Notes under the pieces: model-generated
What the model was told of the DNA's origin: nothing
The model's database searches: none
What the model saw: only the letters and a program-made list of their open reading frames with translations
Made by a program: the position numbers and the translations under genes
Part shown: positions 54,361-61,861 of the stretch, piece by piece
Layout of the letters: the number at the start of each line of letters is the position of its first letter
How positions within the stretch are numbered: position 1 is the stretch's first letter
Assembly (NCBI RefSeq): GCF_021462415.1
Contig: NZ_JAKEDS010000001.1
Location: forward strand, 1,832,273 to 1,896,272
Direction: 5' to 3'
From: Rhodohalobacter sp. 614A
GTDB taxonomy: Bacteria; Bacteroidota; Rhodothermia; Balneolales; Balneolaceae
Length of the DNA: 64,000 bases

Positions 54361-56529
54361 ATGCAGATACCCTTATTTAAAGCTTTTAAAACCGATTATC
54401 ATTTTAGGACTTCTACCGGTCTTGCGGGGATCCTGGTTGTATTGGTTTTGTTTGGAACGGCTTGCCAATCTCCTCAAAATCAAGTGCCATCCGATGCCTT
54501 GGTGATGCAAGAAGTTGAACAAATAAACGCTTTGGTAGATAGTCTTGTAATCAACGAAAACCCGGATCCTGTCGGCTTTATCTTAAGGATGAAACCGAAG
54601 AGGGAAGAAGCACGTTTTTCGGACGAGTATAGAAAATATATGGCGGCGATGTATTACCATATATACAGAAGAAATTTTGATGTGGCACTCCGATATGCCG
54701 ACCGTACACTTCAGCTTTTTGAAAATAAAAGTGATGATCCGGCCGTACAGAGGCATTATCTCTATGCAATTCTTGGAAAGGTGGATGTATTAAGAAGGAA
54801 AAAACTTTATGGTACATCCATACAATATTTGCTCCAGGGCTGGCAAATGATCAATGTGGATGAGACGCCATGCCTTGCTTCTCTATATTTGGGAAGATTG
54901 GCTACGGTAAGCTACATGCAGGAGAATTATCATAATGCAATTGATTACCGGAATAAGGCCTGGAATGCCACAGAAGTATGTGAAGATTCATCCAACTTTT
55001 CGTATTCAGAAAAGAAATTCCAGTATTTCCAAAATATTGCATCCGCTTATTCGGAAGTAAGCCAGTCAGACAGTGCTCTGTCTTATATAAACCTCTCTTT
55101 AGATGTTATTGATACTGAACTGGAGGAAAAGGCTAAAACGGAGGCGAATCGCCATTTTATAGAAATGGCAAAAGGAGTTGCCCTGGGTAACTATGCAAAT
55201 GAGCTTTACAAAGTAGGTGAACAACAAAAAGCTGAAGAATTCTGGAAAGAGAGTATCCGCATAAATCTGCAACCGGGCTTTGCCGATGAACACGCACAGT
55301 TTATGAGAATTTACCTGGCAGAATTTTACATTAACGCTGGGCGAATGATTGAAGCCGACACATTACTCAACAATGTGAAAACGTGGCTGGATTCCAATAC
55401 GAGTGAGACCGGGAAAAGAAGATGGCTAAAAGCTTCCTGGCAATGGTTGGAAAATAATGGAGATTACAGGCAGGCTTATGAGGTTTACCATCAATATGTG
55501 GAGTTACAAACCTCTGTGTATGAATCCAGAAGAGAACTTGTCACACTCGATTTAAACAGTCAAATACAATTGCTTGAGAATCAACATCACCTTGAGCAGA
55601 TGGAAGCAGATAGCCAACTACGCAACGCCTATTTCATTTTTATACTTGTAATATCAATGATGGCATTGGCTATTCTTTTTCTGGTGTGGAGAAGCTGGAA
55701 AAATTCCCAAAAAAGCGTCTTGCGGTTAAAAGATCTGAATTATGCCATTCGTAAAAAAAATCTGCAGCTTGAGGAACAAAATAGGGCGATATCAAAAATA
55801 ATGAGTATTGTCAGTCACGATCTTCGAAGCCCGTTATCGGGTGTTCGGGAAATTTCTGCAGTTATGAAAGGTGATGAAACATTAGGAAAAGAACATCGAA
55901 AATGGGCGGGTCTTATTCATAGTACCACCAACCAATCCCTCAAACTTATGAAGGAAATCTTGAATTTTAACCTTCATAAAACCGGAAATAATGGCTTTAA
56001 GCGAATCCCCGTATTAAAAAAATCAGTCTCGGTACGCTCATTTTTGCAAAACTGTGTTGATCTTCTTCAGTTGAAGGCAAACGAAAAAAATCAAACCATT
56101 CATCTTGAATGCCCAGCCAAACTTAACGCTTATATGGATAAGGATAAGATGACAAGGGTGATAAATAACGTAATTGACAATGCTATAAAATTTAGCCCGA
56201 GAAATACCTCCATTGAGGTGAAAGCTGAAAAAAAGCCTTCATCAATGCTCATTTCGATTACTGATTACGGTATAGGTATTCCAGAACAAAAGATAGATGA
56301 AATATTCGACATTCATTCCCATTCATCAAAAAGGCGTGGCACAGATAATGAAGAATCCCATGGCCTCGGTCTGTCGATTTCAAAGGAAATTGTTGAAGCT
56401 CATGGAGGAGCTATCTGGTTGGAAAGCCAGGAATTGGCAGGAACCACTTTTTTTATTGAACTCCCCACTAATTCGTCAAAAAATGTTAAAGCGCTGACCC
56501 CGAGATATGATAAAGATAGTAGTAGCTGA
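54361..56529 (+). CDS. Sensor histidine kinase with extracytoplasmic TPR-like sensor region
   Basis: This 722-residue protein has an N-terminal signal segment (20-35, ending GTAC, possibly a lipoprotein-like signal). A large helical TPR-like region (about 85-400) is followed by a membrane helix (423-444) and a coiled coil. The HisKA domain has His486 (SIVSHDLRSPLSG), and the HATPase domain has N-box NNVIDNAIKF (602-611), G1 DYGIGIP (635-641) and G2 GLGLSI. Its layout resembles two-component kinases of Bacteroidetes with TPR sensors. It overlaps the response regulator gene by 23 bp. The stimulus is unknown. Confidence 0.92.
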   Translation: MQIPLFKAFKTDYHFRTSTGLAGILVVLVLFGTACQSPQNQVPSDALVMQEVEQINALVDSLVINENPDPVGFILRMKPKREEARFSDEYRKYMAAMYYHIYRRNFDVALRYADRTLQLFENKSDDPAVQRHYLYAILGKVDVLRRKKLYGTSIQYLLQGWQMINVDETPCLASLYLGRLATVSYMQENYHNAIDYRNKAWNATEVCEDSSNFSYSEKKFQYFQNIASAYSEVSQSDSALSYINLSLDVIDTELEEKAKTEANRHFIEMAKGVALGNYANELYKVGEQQKAEEFWKESIRINLQPGFADEHAQFMRIYLAEFYINAGRMIEADTLLNNVKTWLDSNTSETGKRRWLKASWQWLENNGDYRQAYEVYHQYVELQTSVYESRRELVTLDLNSQIQLLENQHHLEQMEADSQLRNAYFIFILVISMMALAILFLVWRSWKNSQKSVLRLKDLNYAIRKKNLQLEEQNRAISKIMSIVSHDLRSPLSGVREISAVMKGDETLGKEHRKWAGLIHSTTNQSLKLMKEILNFNLHKTGNNGFKRIPVLKKSVSVRSFLQNCVDLLQLKANEKNQTIHLECPAKLNAYMDKDKMTRVINNVIDNAIKFSPRNTSIEVKAEKKPSSMLISITDYGIGIPEQKIDEIFDIHSHSSKRRGTDNEESHGLGLSISKEIVEAHGGAIWLESQELAGTTFFIELPTNSSKNVKALTPRYDKDSSS

Positions 56530-57148
56530 CGATCATGTACTCACTCGTGAAGGACTAAAAAACCGTATTCAAAAAGAAGCTATCGACATGAAAATTGTTG
56601 ATGAAGCTTCTAATGCTTCGGAACTCTTGAAAAAGATCCATGCAGAGCAACCCGATGTGGTTATTCTTGATATTACCCTTCCGGATAAAAACGGCCTGGA
56701 TGTATTGAAGGATATAAAAATCAATTATCCCAAAATAAAGGTTATTGTGCTGAGTATGCATCCCGAGGAGAGGTATGCTGTTCGGGCATATAAGGCTGGA
56801 GCGTCAGGATATCTTTCAAAAGACAGAGAAAATCTTACCAGCGAATTGATTAGAGCCATTCGGGTCATTATATCCCAAAACCGGAGGTATGTCACAAAGG
56901 AAGTAGCTTCCCAGCTTGCCGAGTACATCCAGAGTTCGGGCTTTAAAAAACATCTGGAGCTGTCTGATCGTGAGTTTCAGGTATTTTGCTTGATTGCTAT
57001 GGGAAAAACCATCAAAGAAATTGCGAAGCAACTTTCAATTACCATTCAAACCGTTTATACCTATCGGAATCGGGCAAAAGAAAAGCTGGATCTTGAGACA
57101 GATGCTGATTTTACCCGATACGCTATTCAGCACAATTTGATTGACTGA
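56507..57148 (+). CDS. NarL/LuxR-family response regulator
   Basis: This 213-residue protein has a receiver domain with acidic pocket Asp8/Asp9, phosphoacceptor Asp55 (VVILDITLPD) and Lys105 (YLSKD). A LuxR-type HTH follows (about 148-207, LSDREFQVFCLIAMGKTIKEIAKQLSI then TVYTYRNRAKEKL). Its start lies within the kinase gene, so translation is coupled and the kinase is its likely partner. The flanking T9SS cargo genes are possible targets by position only. Confidence 0.95.
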   Translation: MIKIVVADDHVLTREGLKNRIQKEAIDMKIVDEASNASELLKKIHAEQPDVVILDITLPDKNGLDVLKDIKINYPKIKVIVLSMHPEERYAVRAYKAGASGYLSKDRENLTSELIRAIRVIISQNRRYVTKEVASQLAEYIQSSGFKKHLELSDREFQVFCLIAMGKTIKEIAKQLSITIQTVYTYRNRAKEKLDLETDADFTRYAIQHNLID

Positions 57149-57161
57149 AGTGAAGCTTTTG

Positions 57162-57197
57162 GGCGTTCTCATTTGATACGAAAACGCCTTTTATTTA
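57162..57197 (+). terminator. Probable terminator after the two-component pair
   Basis: A GGCGTT/AACGCC stem with a 15-nt loop is followed by TTTTATTTATTT. It lies just past the response regulator stop and before the convergent T9SS gene 3' end. Confidence 0.6.
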
Positions 57198-59903
57198 TTT
57201 AACGACTGTCAATTTCCTGGTGAAAACCTGTTGGCTGCCATTAGATCCGATAGCAGTCAGCCTGTATAGATAAATTCCGCTGGTCAGGTGGGAAGCGTCA
57301 AAATTAACCTGATGTTCTCCGGCTTCTATCATTCCATCAACAAGTGTAGCAACCTGTCGCCCAATCATATCAAAAATTTCCAGGCGTACGGTGCTACTCT
57401 GTGGCAATTCATAACTAATAATGGTAGAAGGATTGAACGGATTTGGGAAGTTTTGTTTGAGACGAATGTCTTCTGGCAATTCGCTTGTACTATTATTCTG
57501 AAGAGTCGTAATCAAAAACCGATCAGCCGCCACGGTGGTTTTAGCCTGTTGTGGAGTAGCCGTACAGGGAACGATTCCCTCCGTATCAGGTGAAGTTTTC
57601 TCCTGTTGCAAAAGGGTAAAGGAATAGTCAAGAGAGGAAGTAATCGGAACCGATTCTCCCGTGTGTTGATCGTACAGGTAAAGTTCTGTGCCAACAGGAA
57701 TATCCAGGTCTGTTGCGGAAATGGAGTAAGTTCCGGGTTGTGTAGCCTGAACGGAAACAGGAATATTTATTTCTTCAGTCGGCATGGGAAAATGACCGAT
57801 ATCAGAGAGAGTGCCATCCACTTTTCGAGAGGCAAATAAAGCATATTCTTCAGAAAGCGGTTGAAGCTCAATTGCATCTCCATACACGCGCTCTTCAGAG
57901 CCACGGTCAGAGAATCGAATCCAAAGGGAGTTGACACCGGATGGCCCTCGTACTTCTAATCGTACAAAATCTCGCAATTCGTTCTTTTTGCCATAAAACT
58001 GTCCACCGGTTGTTTGGGTGGCTTCTGTGAAGGTGAGGGATCCGTCTCCGTTATTTTGGACAAAAAAGCCTTGTCCCGAAGCAATAGCTCCATCAATCAG
58101 ATCTCCATAATTTTCCGTGTCCGTACTTCGCCATCCACCGGTTCCATTATAATTACGGTCATAAACGTAGGCAGCGCCTGTGAGTTGGTCGGTCGTTAAG
58201 GCAGAAAAACTAATGGGGTTGGCATAAGGATTTCCAACAAGAGTCCACCCGCCGTTGGTGTCGTTCATCGGAGGAGTGACATCTCCTTGATGAGCCGCTC
58301 CTAACAGAGAGATGGTTTTGGCAAATGGATCTTCAGGCTTCTCGGGACCATCATAGTCGTCATCGGCAAACACACTGATGAGAAATCCGGTGCCGGGAGT
58401 AATCTCCTGGTTGAGTGTGGTGGGGGCAATCCATCCGCTTTCATTATCAGAAACGGTGTTATTCCAGACAAATACATTGGAATCCCCCTGTTCATACTCA
58501 GCCCCGGCGACCCCTTGCGTCCAAAGTCCATCCAGCATTTCAGCATAGGTCAAACCATCAACGGGAGAAGAAAGCATCCGCCAGCAAGGGCCACCGGTTA
58601 ATTCTAGGGAAACACTTGCCAAAGAAGCTGTATCTGTATTATTTAGTTGGTTAGGGTCAGATTCATCTCCCGTAACAGTAGCTGAATTTTCGTAATTGCC
58701 AGAGGCATTAACTACAGCCACAATTTCTAATGTCTCACTTGCTCCATTTGCAAGAGAGCCGATATTCCATTCACCTGTCAAAGAATTATAGGATCCCCCG
58801 GAATTATCACTTTGATAGGTATATCCACTGGGCAACTGATCTTCTACGACAACATTTGTGGCATCTGAAGGACCATTGTTGGTCACTTCCACGATAAACG
58901 TAATCGTATTCCCGGAACTTACCGGTCCTGTTGGAGAAATTTCTTTCGTGATTTCCAAATCGGATAAGACGAACGTAATGGTATTTTCATTGTAGGATCC
59001 TACAAAAGCAACATCAGATTGCCCGCCGAGAATATGAACAAAAGTAGTTACGTCATCGACATTCGAAGCATTTAATCCAAAATCGGCCAGATCAAAAACA
59101 CGCAGCCGAATGGCACGCGTATTCTCTGCAGGATTACTATTGCCCGGCTGACTTGCCGTATACTGGAAGGTGCCGGGATCAAAAAATGCCCAAATGGATT
59201 CTCCCACAGGATCAATATCTCCTAACGCGACCTGAACTTCATTCCCAACGGTTGTTCCGTTAGTATCCACAAACCTGAAGGTGTCGGTCGCACCGGGATC
59301 ACCCATTTGCGTAACAATAATATCCGGCGATGTTTCAGTGCCAATCTCATTTGCATCAATTGATTCAACAGGATATTCTGAGTTAAAGCCTTGTGCTATA
59401 TTAAATACAGCGGTTCCCAGCTCCAATCCCTGATCGCCATCTGTTAAGTAGTAGATATAATTTTGATAGGGTAATGTTTGATATCCGCTATTCGATCCGC
59501 CTCCTTCCTGAACAACACCCTGCCATCTGTATGGAATTCCGATAAAGGTACTTCCACCTGTTTGTATCTCTTCTACAGGCAAGGCTCTGAATTCGGTATT
59601 TTCATAAGAGCTGGCACCCAGTAAATTTTCCAGGATAGTATTATTAACCCCGGTTGAATAGGTTGTACCACCTACAGTAAATCCCAGCAGGATACTTGAG
59701 TCATCCGTTGGAGTTGGGTTTAAAGCTCCTACACCGGAACTCCATCCGCCGTTGTAATTCGTATAGATGTGCGTAATATCCGAATTTTGCGACTGTGCCT
59801 GGAAGGGGATAAAGCACAAGATCAGTATCACCCAAAAGTATTTGCCATTTATTTTCTTGTGCCCTGCAAAAGGGGTTTTTTTATCAACTGGAGAACAAGC
59901 CAC
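57195..59903 (-). CDS. Secreted T9SS-sorted surface protein with DUF11 repeat
   Basis: This 902-residue protein has a long N-region and a signal helix (about 22-38, ending QAQSQ). A beta-rich N-terminal domain (about 40-315) and one DUF11 domain (about 317-428: ITFIVEVTNNGPSDATNVVVED, NNTDTASL) follow. The shared module has GPCWRMLSSP, LWTQGVAG, LVGNPYANPISF, AAYVYDRNYNG and GQGFFVQN. A T9SS sorting tail (about 820-902, NFPNPFNPSTIISYELP) ends the chain. It looks like a surface or adhesin-type protein with no catalytic motif. It converges on the response regulator gene and is divergent from asnS. Confidence 0.88.
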   Translation of the reverse strand: MACSPVDKKTPFAGHKKINGKYFWVILILCFIPFQAQSQNSDITHIYTNYNGGWSSGVGALNPTPTDDSSILLGFTVGGTTYSTGVNNTILENLLGASSYENTEFRALPVEEIQTGGSTFIGIPYRWQGVVQEGGGSNSGYQTLPYQNYIYYLTDGDQGLELGTAVFNIAQGFNSEYPVESIDANEIGTETSPDIIVTQMGDPGATDTFRFVDTNGTTVGNEVQVALGDIDPVGESIWAFFDPGTFQYTASQPGNSNPAENTRAIRLRVFDLADFGLNASNVDDVTTFVHILGGQSDVAFVGSYNENTITFVLSDLEITKEISPTGPVSSGNTITFIVEVTNNGPSDATNVVVEDQLPSGYTYQSDNSGGSYNSLTGEWNIGSLANGASETLEIVAVVNASGNYENSATVTGDESDPNQLNNTDTASLASVSLELTGGPCWRMLSSPVDGLTYAEMLDGLWTQGVAGAEYEQGDSNVFVWNNTVSDNESGWIAPTTLNQEITPGTGFLISVFADDDYDGPEKPEDPFAKTISLLGAAHQGDVTPPMNDTNGGWTLVGNPYANPISFSALTTDQLTGAAYVYDRNYNGTGGWRSTDTENYGDLIDGAIASGQGFFVQNNGDGSLTFTEATQTTGGQFYGKKNELRDFVRLEVRGPSGVNSLWIRFSDRGSEERVYGDAIELQPLSEEYALFASRKVDGTLSDIGHFPMPTEEINIPVSVQATQPGTYSISATDLDIPVGTELYLYDQHTGESVPITSSLDYSFTLLQQEKTSPDTEGIVPCTATPQQAKTTVAADRFLITTLQNNSTSELPEDIRLKQNFPNPFNPSTIISYELPQSSTVRLEIFDMIGRQVATLVDGMIEAGEHQVNFDASHLTSGIYLYRLTAIGSNGSQQVFTRKLTVVK

Positions 59904-60231
59904 TACTCAATTTTTTTTAATGAAAAGATGCTTTCAGATATATTTGTGGGGGTATTTACCTTGATGAATTTGTCAAGGAAACTAAAAAATAAGACTTCTG
60001 ATACCGTTTTATAATTAGATATTACTAATGAAATGCTTGCCTGATAATGGTTGCTACTACCAAACTTTTATAGCTGGATCTCTCTATTATTTATAAAAAG
60101 AGGAAATGGATTCCAGTGAATTGAGATCATCAAAAAGACTTTGTTAGCCCATCAGGAAATTTTCCGGCGTATCTTGTATTTTTACATCAGATCATCCATC
60201 TACAATTCTAAAGATATTTAAGAAGGTATTT
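59904..60231. other. 328-bp divergent intergenic region
   Basis: It lies between the T9SS cargo (minus) and asnS (plus). I see no gene, repeat or clear promoter match. An AAGAAGG ribosome-binding site precedes the asnS ATG. Confidence 0.55.
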
Positions 60232-61731
60232 ATGAGTATAACTTACATTAAGAGTCTGGCCAACCATCAGGATCAAAGCGTAACTCTAAAAGGTTGGATT
60301 TATAATATCAGAAGCAGCAAGGCGATCCACTTTTTGGAAGTTCGGGATGGCACCGGGCTTTGCCAATGTATTGTAGCGGCAGATGATGTTTCTGAAGAAG
60401 TATTTGAAGCGGCCGGTCATCTAAAACAGGAGAGTTCACTGGAGATCACCGGAAAGGTGATAAAAGATGATCGAAGTATTGGCGGATATGAATTGCATGC
60501 AACCGATGTAAAAGTGATTCAAATTGCCGAGAATTACCCGATCACTCCCAAAGAACACGGTGTGGAATTTTTGATGGAAAACCGCCATCTGTGGCTTCGC
60601 AGTCAGCGGCAATGGGCAGCTATGAGGGTTCGAAACGAAATTATTTTCGCTATTCATACTTTCTTCCAGGGACGCGGATTTGTGCAGATGGATTCGCCCA
60701 TTTTTACCGGAAATGCCGCCGAGGGAAGTACCACTCTTTTTGAAACCGATTATTTTGATGAAAAAGCTTACCTGGCCCAAACCGGTCAGCTATATGGAGA
60801 AGCTCTTGCCATGGCCCATGGATTGATTTATACATTCGGGCCGACTTTTCGTGCCGAGAAATCCAAAACCCGGCGCCATTTGACGGAATTTTGGATGATG
60901 GAGCCGGAAATGGCTTTTTATGATCTGGAAATGAATATGGATCTGGCGGAAGATATGATTAAGGCGGTTGTCTCCACGGTTCTGGAAAAACGGCAGGAAG
61001 AGCTGAAAATACTGGAAAGAGATACTTCTGTGTTGGAAAAAACAGCATCAGATGCGTTTAAGCGAATGACATACACCGAAGCGGTGGATAAATTGAAAAG
61101 TGATCAAACTGCTGCTTTATTGGATGAGATGGCCGAATCCCGCGAAACAGAAAAAGATGAAATCACAAAAGAGCGCGAAGAGATTAAAAAAGAGCACGGC
61201 TCGGCCAAAAAATGGAGAAAAGCCCAGATTGATCAGCGGATCAAAGACATTGGCGCGCGATTGGACCAGATCGAAGAAGACCTCAGAAATATTCCGGGAT
61301 GGAAAGAGTCGGCCCGAAATTTTGAATGGGGAAATGATTTTGGCGGCAGCGACGAAACCGTTTTAATGATGCAATATGATGTTCCGGTTATTGTAACTCA
61401 CTGGCCGGCTGAAATCAAAGCCTTTTACATGAAGCGCGACGAAACGGATAAACTGGCTTTGGGCATGGATATTCTTGCACCTGAGGGATATGGAGAGATT
61501 GTAGGAGGGAGTCAACGGGAAGACAGTCTGGAAGTTCTTGAAGAACGAATAGCAGAGGAAGACCTGGATAAAAGTGTATTTGAGTGGTATCTCGATCTCA
61601 GGAGATTTGGGTCGGTTCCACATTCTGGTTACGGGCTTGGATTGGAACGAACCGTGGCATGGATTTGCGGTTTGCAGCACGTACGGGAGACGATTCCTTT
61701 TCCACGAATGCTTGGAAGACTTCGGCCTTAG
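60232..61731 (+). CDS. asnS: Asparaginyl-tRNA synthetase with charged insertion
   Basis: This 499-residue class IIb synthetase has an OB-fold anticodon-binding domain (about 1-115, VTLKGWIYNIRSSKAIHFLEVRDG). The catalytic core has motif 2 FRAEKSKTRRHLTEFWMMEPEM and motif 3 GYGLGLERTVAW. GNAAEGSTTLF and the late HSGYGLG point to AsnRS rather than AspRS. A highly charged, helical insert (about 285-350, SRETEKDEITKEREEIKKEHG and following) makes it longer than the roughly 430-465 residues usual for AsnRS. It charges tRNA-Asn. A GACCCG/CGGGTC stem lies just after the stop (61740-61769). Confidence 0.95.
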   Translation: MSITYIKSLANHQDQSVTLKGWIYNIRSSKAIHFLEVRDGTGLCQCIVAADDVSEEVFEAAGHLKQESSLEITGKVIKDDRSIGGYELHATDVKVIQIAENYPITPKEHGVEFLMENRHLWLRSQRQWAAMRVRNEIIFAIHTFFQGRGFVQMDSPIFTGNAAEGSTTLFETDYFDEKAYLAQTGQLYGEALAMAHGLIYTFGPTFRAEKSKTRRHLTEFWMMEPEMAFYDLEMNMDLAEDMIKAVVSTVLEKRQEELKILERDTSVLEKTASDAFKRMTYTEAVDKLKSDQTAALLDEMAESRETEKDEITKEREEIKKEHGSAKKWRKAQIDQRIKDIGARLDQIEEDLRNIPGWKESARNFEWGNDFGGSDETVLMMQYDVPVIVTHWPAEIKAFYMKRDETDKLALGMDILAPEGYGEIVGGSQREDSLEVLEERIAEEDLDKSVFEWYLDLRRFGSVPHSGYGLGLERTVAWICGLQHVRETIPFPRMLGRLRP

Positions 61732-61739
61732 TCTTTATG

Positions 61740-61769
61740 GACCCGTGAATTTTAAAAAGTTTGCGGGTC
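61740..61769. terminator. Weak hairpin between asnS and the convergent kinase gene
   Basis: GACCCG and CGGGTC form a 6-bp G/C-rich stem around an 18-nt A/T-rich loop. No T-run follows on the plus strand, so terminator function is inferred only from position. Confidence 0.4.
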
Positions 61770-61861
61770 TGATTCAGTGCTGTTTTTCGTATACAATTTA
61801 TTTCCAAAACAGAAACAGATATCACCTGTTGTTGAAAAGCATTTCAAAAAAATCTGCTTTA

